Below, piece by piece: positions 1 through 11,512 of a stretch of DNA of 64,000 nt. This stretch comes from Linum tenue (taxonomy: Eukaryota; Streptophyta; Magnoliopsida; Malpighiales; Linaceae), in NCBI GenBank assembly GCA_946122785.1, contig CAMGYJ010000002.1, forward strand, positions 17,458,492 through 17,522,491. Reading direction: 5' to 3'. A program made the position numbers and the translations under genes. Within the stretch, counting starts at the first letter, position 1; each line of letters starts with the position of its first letter. The notes beneath the pieces are model-generated. The model was not told the origin of the DNA and did not search any database. It saw only the letters and a program-made list of their open reading frames with translations.

Positions 1-339
1 AGTACCACCTTTAAACTTAAAGCAGGTATGTTACAGAGGAATGTTACAATGTTTAGTATTCGTGCTTCGTTTTAATTGAAATTGTATGTTTAATCTTATG
101 CTACAAATTTAGCTTGTACCAATAAGTTTCTTGTGAATTTTTTTAATGATACAAACTGAACATGTAACTTAAATCGTTTCGTATTATATTTCTGTACGTC
201 TAATGAATATAGCTTGTATGTATATTCGCAATTGCCTCTAAATCGCACGTCGGATCACTTTCGTCCGTATACACATTAGACGTACAGAAGCTATATTCAT
301 TAAACAGTGCAATATATCATTAGAAGAAGAAGAAAAATC

Positions 340-2060
340 ATCTGAACCTGCTAGCTATACGTACGTAGTTACAGGTGGTGGTGAAAAGGACACGACCAGA
401 GTATTAAACTCGACACGTGAGTGCATGCAGTCATTAAGCAAAATAAATAATCGATTCACCCCTTTGGCCATTACCTATATATGATTAGTTTAATTTCGAG
501 GATTTTCGTGTTTATTAATGCTGTTGTGTTGTGTTGTGTGTGAGATGAGGCGTTTGTGTCAGGTCTACTGCGTACTGTAGACAGTGGCGGACCCAGGATT
601 CTTAGAGAGGTGGTTCAATATAATAAAATTAAAAAATAAAAATAATTCATAAATTATAAAAGTTCTAATTTCTTACAATGAGCCACGACGGCTTTCCATA
701 CTCTGAAAGTACACCAATGGCCAAGTAGTATCCTTTCCTGTCTCCACCATTCGCCTAGCTAGCTCATCGATTCCTCGCAGTCCCTTGAAGGTCTCATCTT
801 GCTTGACATGATAAATGTAGCCGCTTACTTTGCCGGCGGTGTGAGAATAGAAAGGAAGAGGGATTGTCCTGTGCATGTGAGAGAGTTTTTGGTTTCATTT
901 ATAAATTGTAATCGAGATAGGTATAGGGTTTCTTTTATAAGGATATTAGTTCTATTACAATCAAAATTGGAATTGGGTGGAGGATTCAATAAACTTTCCG
1001 TATAAGGAAATTATTTACACATTAATAAATTTCTGTATACAATACGTTCTTTAGCAAAGTTATAACAATAATATGTTCCTAATTTGATGGAATGATTATG
1101 AGTCTACTATAGAGCTGTGTCAAGAGGTCTTGTGTTTGAATTTTAGTACTGACGAACCTTACTTTTTTATCGATATTTTTTTTGGAGGTGTGTCAATTGA
1201 CACACCACCCTATAACATAGGTCCGCCCCTGACTGTAGACATGCATTATTGCTAAACAACAAGAATTAAGGATATAGGAAAATATCAAGTAATTGTGATT
1301 TGTGCAGAGGAGTTGTACGTTGATTTGTTTATCAGAAAATGATCAGTTGCGGCCTAAACTTAGAAGTTAGAATCGATCGGTTCATAATTAATTAGTAAGG
1401 ATGGATTCAAGTCCAAGACTTACAACACAAAAAAAACTAAAAGTTTTATGTATTTGCAAAGTAGCATGGATTGATTGCACCAGTGTGATCACCAGGTAGC
1501 TCAACCGCAGTACTACACGAAGCTTCGCCACCAAATAATTAAGTGAATATTCTGAGGTTTGTAATCGACTAATTAAGTAGAGAACAGATTCTCACAAAAA
1601 AAAAAAAAAAAAGTAGAGAACAGATTCTCAGGAGCGGTTGTTCCCTTGTATGTATAATTCGTCTTGGGGTTGAGCTACTAGTCTAGTCTAGTCTCACAAC
1701 TTGATCCAAGTTTTTTAGATCCGAGGAGGGCATGATTGAATTAGGAATAACTACAACAATCAAAAGAAAGATACTAATCACCACAAAAAAAAAAAAAACT
1801 GTTTGGTTCTCTTTCATGGTTATCAAACCATTATTCGGCCGGCCGGATAATTCAACATGGTCCGATGAAAACCGATCATCTGAATGGTTGGAATATATTC
1901 TGGTTGGACGGTTCTGTAAAAAAAAAAATCAAAATTGTGTTAAACCAGCCAAAATTGAGTTTGAAGATGAGGATGGATAATTTGGTAATACATATTTCTT
2001 TTGAAGAAATAATTTGGTAATATATGAATGTAGATTAGTGTGATTGTTTTTATTTAAAAA
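340..2060. repeat. Copy A of a locally repeated non-coding segment
   Basis: This AT-rich stretch recurs, diverged, as copy B (about 11513-17220) and copy C (about 33440-35060). Shared landmarks include the gcaaaataaataatcgattcac stretch near 440-460, the run tgtatttgcaaagtagc near 1448, and the block around 1675-1735 with repeated ctagt followed by tcacaacttgatccaag. No open frame longer than 82 codons is present and none looks coding. It is host DNA duplicated locally, and its value is that it supplies uninterrupted paralogous sites for several transposon insertions. Identity was judged by eye and the exact block borders are uncertain. Confidence 0.7.
582..1231 (-). mobile_element. Internally deleted hAT element
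   Basis: The element is bounded by imperfect terminal inverted repeats, CAGTGGCGGACCCAGG at the left and CAGGGGCGGACCTATG (reverse complement) at the right, and by the 8-bp duplication ACTGTAGA at 574-581 and 1232-1239. An 8-bp duplication and CAG-type ends are typical of hAT transposons. The paralogous copies B (near 12815) and C (near 34150) read straight through this site without an insert. The minus frame at 673-876 encodes the start of a hAT C-terminal dimerisation region (...ETGKDTTWPLVY) joined directly to a hAT-like extreme C-terminus (FQSMESRRGSL). The core of the dimerisation domain appears deleted, so the element cannot encode its own transposase. Confidence 0.75.
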
Positions 2061-2500
2061 ACTAGTGAGATTGTTTTGAAATATGCCAAATACATGCATA
2101 ATTTATTTGGTATTAGAGGTTTTATCACATATTTTGTTAACCTTTATTAAACTGGTTAAATATGATCCGACCATTAAATCTCAAATCACTTGTCAAACCT
2201 GCTTAACCGCTTAATCCGGCTTGACTAACTTGTTCTCTTTCTCTTTCTTTCATTTGTTGAAAATTTTGTGTCGATTAAATTTAATTAAGTTAAGTTCCTT
2301 CTCGAAAGGAATTGTGTGTTTTTTTGTGGTTTTAAGTCGTAAGAAGTGACACACACTGGAATTTCTTTTTAAAGAAGATTGTTCCTTCTTTACCTAGGGA
2401 CAAAATTGAATTGGTCAATAGGCAAAGAGAAAAGAGCACCAAACTCTATTAATATATAGGGATTTTCTATGGTAACTTGAAGTAAGGTAACTTGAGTTTT
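2061..2500. other. AT-rich intergenic stretch, no gene seen
   Basis: No coding frame, RNA gene or element border is recognisable. A perfect 16-bp palindrome, acctgctatagcaggt, lies at about 2505-2520, just before the TTACGTAA array. Confidence 0.5.
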
Positions 2501-2529
2501 CTTACCTGCTATAGCAGGTTTCACAAGTT

Positions 2530-3010
2530 GCATTACGTAAAATACAACAGGCATTACGTAATGGTTACGTAACAGTTGTAAAAGATCATTACGGAAGCCT
2601 TACGTAATAGAATGTGTCTTTACGCAATGAGTATTAACCTCGCGTTACGTAAAACGCTAAGTCATTACGAAAGCCTTACGTAACGCTACTAATTTAACTA
2701 TTACGTAAGAAATAATTGTCGTTCCGTAACCTTTATGTAATGGAATATCTTTTTACGTAATGAGTATTAACCTCGCGTTACATAAAGTGCAAAGTCATTA
2801 CGGAAGCCTTACGTAACTCTTTCGATTTAACTGTTACATAAGAAATAACTATCGTTCCTTAACCTTTACGTAATGAATGTGTATTTTATGTAACAGTTGT
2901 AAAATGTCATTACGGAAGCCTTACGTAATGGAAGGTATTTTTACGTAATGAGTATTAACGTCGTGTTAAGTAAAGAGTTAAGTTATTACGGAAGGCTTAC
3001 GTAACGCTTC
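2530..3010. repeat. Array of TTACGTAA palindromes
   Basis: The 8-bp palindrome TTACGTAA occurs 13 times, starting at 2533, 2554, 2565, 2600, 2645, 2676, 2701, 2753, 2809, 2866, 2921, 2941 and 2997. Variants such as TTACGCAA and TTACATAA fill the gaps. A longer module, cattacggaagccttacgtaa, recurs about five times with irregular spacing (near 2587, 2664, 2797, 2909 and 2983), alternating with a gagtattaacctcgcgttac module. The structure is a degenerate higher-order repeat. It could be the subterminal region of an unrecognised non-autonomous transposon, a young satellite, or a cluster of ACGT-core (bZIP-type) binding sites. No terminal inverted repeat or target duplication was found. Confidence 0.85.
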
Positions 3011-5181
3011 TAATCAATAAGAATTAAAATAAGGAAAATCGACTAAATATGAAAAAGGAAAGAGAATATATAAGAAATGTAAATTGTGAAGGTGGTGACA
3101 GCCAACCTGTTGCTATTAATTTTTTTTTACTTATTTTTTTATTTTTTATTTCTTTAATTGATGGGTTTAAATTAGTTTGATCGATTTTAACGGTTTAGAT
3201 CTATACAAGTTACCTAACTTGAAATTATATCCAAGTTATTGTAGGTCTCTAAATATATATTTTAACAGTGTGCCGAGAGCACCCATTATTAATTATTCTG
3301 ATGTATGTCAAATGTCATTTGAGTTAATGAATGTTCGATTGAAAATAAATGTAAAATATCAATTATAACAAAAATATATATTTATCGGATCTATAATCAT
3401 GTAAAAAAAATGTCTGCCAAGAGATTTTAGGTTAGAAGATATGAATTCTTTCTTAATGAAGATTAATACGATGCCTGAACAGTACAAGTGGACTAACACT
3501 ACTAATAGAGAGGTAATTACAACCGGCGAAAACATCATGCCACCCTGCTGCTGCTGTTAATGGTATCTCCCAGTAGTAATCCTCAAATTAAACGTCCTAA
3601 TTCTACGTTTGCGCGCATCTGCCGCTCAATCATCGCTGGAATCAGACTGCCACCGTCAAAATCCATGTTTTATCGCCACAAACCAGCTGCCGCTTTCGGA
3701 ATCCGCCACCAGTAACTACAAACAATCTAGTAGCTAGCCGCCGCCACTATCAATGGATGCTGGATCCTGGCGCGTTTGTGAAATGCATTTGGCAATATTT
3801 CTTACATAAGTGTGATCCTGATGATCAATAAGTCATACGAACCTCACTTGGAAATAAAGCAAAATCATCTTTGACTGACTCTGTCTCAGTGTTGTATATC
3901 ATCTTTTCCTATCCGGATCTATGACATATGTTCTGCTCTCATATGTAGGGTTCGACATTATTTGCGCTTTTTGTGCATGTAATTAAAAAAGAATCCAAGA
4001 CTGTTTGCAATTTCTTTCGTGACTTTCAAAGCTTCCATTCATGAATTATATTGTGTTTGTTATAAGAATTGCGTGTACTCAACATTGTCACCTTCATCTT
4101 CCGGATCTCACTAAGATTAAGAAAAAACATTCATACGATTAATGATGGTATTAAACTGTAAATGTTTTATGTTGGCTTGGTATGCGTTCTATTATAGTTT
4201 GAATTCAAAATTTTCGGTATGAGTTAAGTCTTACATACGCTTCAAGACTTTTTTGGGATTGCAAAAAAATTAGCGTTGGGATGGGTTAATTGTCAATGTG
4301 GTATTTGTAGAGTCAACTAACTCATTTATTGTTGATGTGGTATTTTAATGTTATTTCAGTGGTAATTGAAATAAAGTATCTCATTTGGAAGAACCATGCA
4401 AATGTGGTATTTGACATATGGTATTTGGTAAAAGCAGAGTGGTAAATGAGTTATTTCAAATAACTCGTTTTGAGTTATTTTTAAATAACTCACTGCCCAA
4501 ATAACGCATTTCAGTAAAATGTTGTCAAACGACTTATTTGTGTTCAAATAACTCATACAAATACTTCATCCAAACCACTCCTAAAGTTTGGGTATCCCAT
4601 TGTAAAACACTTCAAGGTCATGTACTAAACAGTAAATTCCTAAGTTGACTTTGATAATGTGTGGTATTGGTTGAATTATTCTAGCTAATTTGTTATGAGT
4701 TGGGTCTTAGATGTTCTTAAAGACACTTTTGGGTCCTTATTTGCAAAATAATTAAAGTTCAGGTACCAAGTTGTAAATGCTTTAAGTTAAAGTACTTGTC
4801 GACTCATCGGCATTGTGCGATCGATTATTGTTTCTCATTAACCAAATGGTGGTTTGACATGTATTGGCGGGGGAATATTCTCATGGACAAGGTGGCGCTA
4901 TTTTGGAGAATATTTGGAGATTTTCACTCAGTTTGGCCTCGAATTAATTTGTATGTGCTCAACGTTGATGTAAGAGGATTGTCCGTCTCATGACACAAAA
5001 AGCTCTCACAATGGTAGTTCGACTATTAGTCGACTATCAAGTTTGGTTACTTTCTATTCTATAACTTTGTTTTGAACCTTTATGGATGACTATGAAAGAA
5101 AGGAAAAAAAATTGAACATCAATGACTCAATGGTAATGTATATAGTGCTTTTAACAATAAAACTGTACAAAGTATTACTTT
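3011..5181. other. Non-coding stretch, end of copy A and start of copy B
   Basis: No convincing gene is present; the open frames are short and AT-driven. The stretch near 3785-3860 matches the host sequence at about 18390-18454 just before the CACTA-like element, so copy A extends at least this far. The part near 4310-4560 is rich in direct and inverted gagttattt/aaataactc words and looks like a decayed MITE, but I could not define its ends. The last 30-40 bases match copy C near 33445-33490 and are the left flank of the MULE. Confidence 0.5.
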
Positions 5182-5190
5182 CAACAACCT

Positions 5191-5290
5191 GGATTAATTC
5201 CACAAATATTGCCTTTTTAAAAAAAATTACCACTAATATGGCGGTATAAAAACTATTGACACATATATTGTGTTTTTTGTAGGGTTAAAG
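5191..5290 (+). repeat. Left terminal inverted repeat of the MULE
   Basis: It matches the reverse complement of 11412-11512 over about 100 bp, with small indels in the A-runs. The best conserved blocks are cacaaatattg, the ttgacacatatattgt block and the ggttaa near the inner edge. Mutator-type transposases act on long terminal inverted repeats of this kind. Confidence 0.85.
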
Positions 5291-5298
5291 CATCCCCG

Positions 5299-5445
5299 CC
5301 CGAGACTCAAGCGCTGGCGCGTTTTGAGTTTTTTCTAACGGGTTGAAATCGCCAAACCCTGAGACTGAAGCGCGGCCGCCCGAGACTCAGGCGCTGGCGC
5401 TATTTGAATTTTTCAAAATGGCGCCAACGCCTGAGACTCAGACGT
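5299..5445 (+). repeat. GC-rich subterminal repeats of the MULE (left end)
   Basis: The motif CCGAGACTCAGGCGCTGGCGC, or a close variant, occurs near 5299, 5359, 5379 and 5430. Inverted counterparts (GCCTCAGTCTCGGGCGCCGG and variants) lie at the right end near 11289, 11336 and 11392. Repeated subterminal motifs in opposite orientation at the two ends are typical transposase-binding regions, but binding is inferred. Confidence 0.6.
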
Positions 5446-5904
5446 CATCGCAACCCTCTTCTTTTCTTATCTTCTTCTCCGCCACTCACCCCATCTCGCC
5501 CGAGAGAAAGAAATAACACCAGCTCAGTCGACTTCCCCCACACCAAGTACCCCCACGCCCACGCCGACCAGTCCGACGGCAGCGCCGAGAAAGGAGGGAG
5601 CCCGCCTCATACTCAGGCGACCGCGCCAGGTCCCCGACGAAGGCGCCCTGCTTTGAACTGCTGTTGCTTTCTTCTCTTCTTCCCTCAAGTCAAGCAAATC
5701 TGGTTTTTTGGGAGCGAGCATGTTCGACGACGAGCAGGAGCAACTCGCCCGCCGCAGAGGAAGGGGCAGAGGGCGGCGAGGTCAAGGTCGCAGCGGCGGC
5801 GGCGACCGCTACAAAGGTGAATTTTTCACAGGCGGTGGCCGGATTTTTCGCCGGCGGCGAGTTTTTTTTTTTTGTTTTGATTTTGTTTTCTAGTTCCTAG
5901 GCTT

Positions 5905-8238
5905 ATGGACAGTTATTCCATGAGACCACCACCTACGACAATTGATACAGCTCCGGTGGATCCGGTACTTCTTTGGGATCATGGTCACCATCGTATTGAC
6001 GCAGTTTGTGCAAACGAGGTAAGTTTTCAAACTATTTCTATAGTTTTTTTATTAGCTGAACTGAACTGAAATTAGATTAGAATATAATTAAATTACAAAT
6101 AGAATTAAAATAAGTTTAAATTAGATATATAAATATAAATATTAGGTGCACTGAATTTAGAAGTACGCATGAAATTGAATTAATATAAGTTTTATGCACT
6201 ATAGGTTGGTGATCGACCTTACCACATTCGAGGTACGAGCAATTTAGTCAGATACCATCCACTTTACCAGCCGTATCTCATCGATGCGGGCTTGTTTACG
6301 GTTCTCCCATTGGCCCCTTTTACCGGTGATCCGGGTTTGATTACTGCGCTCGTAGAGCGTTGGCGACCCGAGACATCGACCTTCCACATGCCTTTCGGTG
6401 AGGTGACGATCACTTTAGAGGACGTTGCGACACTGACCGGTCTAGCGATCGACGGTGATGCCGTCATAGTAGACATACCAGACCAGGACTGGAGGGATAT
6501 GAGTCTTCGGCGGTTAGGATGGGCTCCTACTGATCTTGGCGGCGGCGCCATTAGGATTGCTTGGCTCAGGGAAACTTTCGATCAGCTACCGCTTTCGGCA
6601 TCACCAGAGACTACAGAGCAGTTTGCACGAGCTTATGCTCTGTCTCTGCTGGGAGGTGTTTTGTTCCCCGATCGGTCTGGAGGTTCAGTTCATCTGCAGT
6701 ACCTACTTTTGGTGGATGATTGCCGCAGAGCGGGGAAGTTTGCTTGGGGAGCAGCTGTCCTATCCTACCTATACCGTGAAATGGGTAGGTCGGCGCTGCA
6801 GATGACTGCGTTTTCTTCTCTAGGTGGTGACCTTGGTGGATGGTCCGCCTTGCTGATGCTCAGGGCATGGGAGTGATTTCCTCATACAACACCACTACAT
6901 GTAGAGACGGGGGCACAAATTACCGATGACGCCCACCCACGAGGGCTTCGATGGCTTTCGACCCATACCCGTCAGCGTGGTGATCAGTTCTATCTATACA
7001 AGCTGTGGTTTTACGAGTGCTCGACATTCGTGGTTAGTATATAACATTTCGTTGATTAGAATAGTGTTCATTGATTTGTTTTAGATTTAGGAGTAATTTG
7101 GTGCACAATTTTTGTGTGCAGTGGCGTCCTTACTTTGATAGAACTCACGACTTCAGCGGTACTGTGATCCAGTCCGACACGCTTCGAGCAATAGTTCCGT
7201 TGATTTGCTTTTCATTAGAAATGTGGCACCATCCAGATTGTGTGCTAGGACAGTTTGGAATGATTCAAAACCCGCCTCATCACCCACATCCCGCGGCTGA
7301 GATTAGGTTTTTCCTTCACCAGGGCAAGCATGGGCCATCACGTGGCCAGCAGTTTATACAGGCAGCCAGCTAGTTGGTTGAGTTGTGGAACCGTTGATAT
7401 GAGTTCATCGCGTACGAGGTACACTGACGTACCTTTAGCCTACCACTCGGAGCATCGAGAGCGGTATCGAGATGTCACTAGACGTTCAGGCACACGGAGA
7501 GGAGTTTCAATGAACGCAACGATTAGTTTTTTTATTAATTCATATTTGTGTTTTAATTTTTTTTAGATGTGTAGAATTTTTTATATTTTAAATTTAATTT
7601 TCAATACGACAGCATGGAGTCCGCAGAGTTGGGTTTACGTGATGGAATTCGAGATGGGGGGATGTCCACTGACCGGATGGAGGAGTTGGCTGACATGTTG
7701 GCAGTAAGGATTACAGCTAGGGATGGCAACAAAATCCGAACCCACGGGTACAGCTAGGGATGTCAGACCTACTCCGGCCTTCCAGTTCCACCCGCCTTCT
7801 CAACCACAGTTTCAGCAGGGCGCGTTTGCCGAATTTCAGGCTAGCACCAGTTCGGGCCCACAGTTTCAGCCACCGGAAGATAGCTTTCATACACCGCAGC
7901 ATGCTGTGATGAGAGGAGGACACAAGGGATCAGGTAGTGAAACTGTACCAGATTTGGACCCAGACGGGTGGGAGCGTCTAGATGGTGATCAGGTTTTTTG
8001 GACATCGATGTGGGCTTATGAGCAGCAGCTTGGAGTGGGAGCATCTGGTGCACCAGATGAGCAGGTTCAGTCTTAGGTGGATGACAAGTTCGGTACACAG
8101 GATCATGATGATATAGTGGAGGGAGAAGAGCCTCATCACGATGATGGTAGGCCTCCACGGATTAGGAGGGCAACGAGGTGTGGTACTGGCGGCCATCTAG
8201 TGTCAGAGCATGGTGGTCGTCGTGGTGGTGGTCGTTAG
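5905..8238 (+). pseudogene. Plant mobile domain (PMD) gene inside the MULE, disrupted
   Basis: The start is the ATG at 5905. Exon 1 runs 5905-6018 (donor gtaag), exon 2 6205-7032 and exon 3 from 7122 (acceptor gtgcag), all in phase 0. A further exon begins near 7612, and the arginine/glycine-rich tail ends at 8238. Exon 2 shows hallmarks of the aminotransferase-like plant mobile domain: tryptophan-rich segments, a FHMPFGEVTITLEDV block, a leucine-rich GKFAWGAAVLSYLYREMGR block and LMLRAWE. Breaks are a TGA at 6874-6876 directly after RAWE, where the family usually continues with arginine; a TAG and a TGA plus frame loss after 7368; a 37-bp insertion near 7712-7749 that shifts the frame; and a TAG at 8074-8076. 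Known family members include the Arabidopsis MAIN/MAIL nuclear proteins and copies carried by transposons. A 5'UTR intron ending at about 5892 is possible. Confidence 0.75.
7720..7748. repeat. Small hAT-end relic in the PMD gene
   Basis: The sequence tacagctagggatg occurs twice, at 7712 and 7749, enclosing ggcaacaaaatccgaaccc and a further short stretch. The enclosed words (GGATGGCAA..., CCCACGGGTA) resemble the TAGGGATGGCAA ends of plant hAT-type elements such as the one starting at 18778. The repeat period of 37 bp is not a multiple of three, so it shifts the reading frame of the PMD gene. It may be an extreme deletion derivative or a remnant left after excision. Confidence 0.45.
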
Positions 8239-8392
8239 TGGGACTATTTATGTACTTCTTTGGGATATTTATTATTATTATTATTATTATGTACTTCTTT
8301 GGGACTATTTTGAATTTCATGTGGACTAATTCATGTTAGTGCTATTGTCTAAATGAAAACTTTAAATATAAAACCAACAAACAACAACTAGT

Positions 8393-10999
8393 TCATATCA
8401 TAAAACTCCAAACAACAACAACTTCTACAAGGCATGAAAGAAAAACAACAACTGCTACATTATATCTCCGTTCGAACAAACTACATACCACGTCTATCAC
8501 CTCTCTTCCTCTTCTACCACCTCTCGCCCTTCGTTGGCCACCACTCCCTCTTCGGTTGCTCCCACTCCCACTTGCTTGGCCACCACAGGTTGATGCATTA
8601 TGTCCCGCTTGGTTACAGTTGCTACACACTTGGTGTGATGCACCCTCCCTTCACCAATCCATTTCGTTGTTAATTCTTGTTGATTTTGGCCTCCCCGACT
8701 TCCTAACCATGTGCAGATTAGGATGGAGAGTAGGTTCATTATGCTTCTTCCAACCCTTAGGTCCACAAAGAGGTGTGAAACTTGTCCCATAACAAGCCAA
8801 CACTGTTGAAAGCTTGTAGACGTCGCTTACAAACCTATACGGATTAGCCCTCATTCGGTTGCAAGCTGCAATGGCATGAGAGCAAGGAATTTTATTTCCT
8901 TGAAATTTCCCACAAGTGCAAAATCCCACCCGGTTACGGTCGTCGAAGTGCACTGTGAGTGTGTTTGAACCCGTCATGTTGAAATTGTTGGGAGGATTCG
9001 GAACGACATAGATGCCTTGACGTCGATCAACCGCTGTCACGGAATGTCCAACTGCCTTTTGTGACCACGGCTTCATCAGCTCTTCGCACTTATTGGAGTA
9101 CTGTGAACGACCACTTCTAATTTGTGCTTCTGTCTCCAACCTCATCTTATGGAATTTTTCCAACAATCTCCAATAGGTATGTTGCACAAGAGAAGCTATA
9201 TGAAGTGAACGAATACCTTTGAAAACACCACTGATGCTCTCTGCCATGTTGGATGTCATGATAGACCAACGACGCCCACCATTGTAGTCATCATGTGCTA
9301 AGCTCCAACGAATCTGATGTTGGTCCACCCAGTTATCACAAAAAATATTCCTACCAGCGGCCACCTTCTTAAATTGTTCAACTTGACGATCGAACTTCTC
9401 CAAGCGTTTTTCTCCGGCTAACAAAATAAACAACCACACGAGTTAGATATATTCGTGACAAAATTACTTGATAATAAATAATACATTCAAATAAATAACA
9501 AAATTAAATGAAAAAGGCTTACGGACTCGAAATAGTTGCTTATACATAATCCTTCTTTTAGTCTTCCTTTGCAAATTGCTTGCATAGTGTCGCATGGACC
9601 ACCTCCGCTCCCAGCCTCTTCCGATATTATTCATGGCTTCATAAAGTCTTGGATGTCTATCTGAAATGATGCATACATCATTTCGATCGGTCAAACCTTG
9701 AACGTGACTTATGAACCATGACCAACTATCAGTATTCTCGCTCTCCACTATGGCAAATATAATTGAAAAAATTTTCTTCCGGCCATCAAATGAGCTCGCC
9801 ATGAGTAGCACTCCTTTATACTTTCCAGTAAGAAATGTTCCATCAACAACAATGACTCCCGGACAATTCTTGAATCCATCTATACAAGATCCATAAGCCC
9901 AGAATACTCGATGAAATATCGAATGTCCTGGTTGAGCTGAAGGAACTCTTACCCAATCAATCACCGATGTTGACATCTTTCTCTTTAGCACCCGCAAGAA
10001 TGTTTGCAAATAGTCGTAGGATTCTTCCCAATTCTCATGCAACTTCTCCAATGCTCTTTGTTTCCCATACCAAGCCTTTTTGTAAGTAACTTGTATATTA
10101 AACTTATCTTTCATCTTGGCCTGCACAGTTAGAACACTCAGATTTGGTTGGGCACGTACCAAGTGTTTCACGGACCCAGATATAACGTCGACATCAAGAT
10201 GGCAATGATCAGTCGGTTGAGTCGTACTGCTACAATAATGCACCAACTCGGCCTTTCTCACAGTTCATTCGCCTCCCACATCTCGACATCCAAACCGCAC
10301 CATCCAAGGACAATTGTCATCTTTGTGCTTCAAACATCTGATCTTCCATATCGAAGGTGACGACTCCACCACGTTATACTGAAAGTTGCGTTGTAGTGCG
10401 TAGTGTTTAATCGCCACCTGTGCAACTTGTTTGGAGTGAAATATCTGCCCCTTGTAGAATTCTCCATCAAAACCAGCAACAATAGGCATTGGAATTACGT
10501 CATATGAATCAACAACACATAATTCATCGTCCTCTTCATTACCCTGCAAGTAAAAATATGGAGGATAATTAGGTTGTTCTCCTTCCTCCTCCTCCTTCTC
10601 CTCCTCCTCCTCCTCATCATCATCTTCCTCCTCTCCGTCATCACTGTCATCATAGTCATGATCGGATGGCACGCTCCACGTGTCATCTTCTTCCTCTCCA
10701 CCCTGATCCTCACTAAGCTCAGCATGTATCTCAGCACCCAAACAATAAGGGGTTTGTGCCATAAAATTCCAAAGCACATTCAAGCTATTATCATCCACAA
10801 TAGGCATCGCATAATGGATTAAAACACCATTCTGCCATTCTGGAAGACAGTAAGTGAAACCTATAATCACAACACTATCTTGTACTACTTCATCTTTACG
10901 CCGTATTCTCCGAATTAGATTATCACAACGTTTCTGATAGTTCACCCTGGAGGGTACAGTCAACTGAAAACTTCTATCACCAACGAAATGGACGCCCAA
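8393..10999 (-). pseudogene. MULE transposase, interrupted by two stop codons
   Basis: Read right to left, the protein shows an acidic stretch coded by a (TCC)n run (10580-10620), the MuDR-type N-terminal domain (near 10290-10450), and the MULE catalytic domain at about 9640-9890 with VVDGTFL and CIISDRH supplying two of the acidic residues. A SWIM zinc finger (C-T-C...C-S-H) lies near 8880-8930, and a C-x2-C-x4-H-x4-C zinc knuckle near 8590-8630. A 105-bp intron at 9418-9522 has GT...AG ends and joins the frame in phase 1. Two in-frame TGA codons break the frame. One at 10265-10267 follows GGE, just before TVRKAELVHYC; one at 8651-8653 lies between the SWIM finger and the zinc knuckle. The open frame starts at a TTG (10999), and the true N-terminus, possibly on an upstream exon, is unresolved. 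Confidence 0.85.
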
Positions 11000-11411
11000 A
11001 TTGTCCTCTACTTTCTCTGATTTCCACAGAACAGCTAGTTCAAATCTTCTAAAACCACTACATAAAAAACAAACTCGCTAATTACTAACTGAACAAAATC
11101 ATTATAGCATTTAAAGAATATATTAAAAAATAAATACGTCTTTGACCTATTATTAGCCTTCTTCCCAGCAACCAGACAGCAACACCAGAGCTTCTCTTGT
11201 AACTTCGTTGATTTTTTTGGTGGTGTAGAACCGAAGGAAAGGTAGAGTATATATGGTGTTGGAGTGGAAGAGGGAGGCAGCGACCACGCCTCAGTCTCGG
11301 GCGCCGGCGCTGAGACCATATAAACAGTGCTAACGCCCCAGTCTCGGGCGCCGCCTCTGGCTTTTATTGGAAAATCAATAAGTAGCGGCCGCGCCTGAGT
11401 CTCCGACTTGG

Positions 11412-11512
11412 TCGCTGTTAACCTAAAAAAAATACAATATATGTGTCAATTGTTTTTAAACCACCATATTGGTGATAATTTTAAAAAAAGACAATATTTG
11501 TGAAATTAATTC
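11412..11512 (-). repeat. Right terminal inverted repeat of the MULE
   Basis: This is the inverted partner of 5191-5290 and ends exactly at the second CAACAACCT duplication. Just inside it, at about 11286-11410, are inverted copies of the GAGACT(C/G)AGGCGC subterminal motif that also sits inside the left end at 5299-5445. Confidence 0.85.

Larger units (their letters stand above)
5191..11512 (-). mobile_element. Mutator-like element (MULE) with transposase and PMD gene
   Basis: The element spans 6322 bp and is flanked by a perfect 9-bp duplication, CAACAACCT (5182-5190 and 11513-11521), the length expected for Mutator-like transposons. The terminal inverted repeats are about 100 bp with scattered mismatches. 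The first 21 bases begin GGATTAATTCCACAAATATT at the left and GAATTAATTTCACAAATATT (reverse complement) at the right. Inside are a minus-strand transposase and a convergent plus-strand plant-mobile-domain gene, their 3' ends about 150 bp apart near 8240-8393. Both carry premature stops, so this copy is probably not autonomous. Copy C at about 33440-33500 holds the same flanks with a single CAACAACCT and no insert, which confirms the borders. Confidence 0.9.

Noticed and set aside
5404..5820. GC-rich plus-strand frame of 138 codons at the MULE left end
   Set aside because: Arginine/proline-rich translation in overlapping frames on both strands, lying before the PMD start; it looks like leader sequence and subterminal repeats, not a protein.
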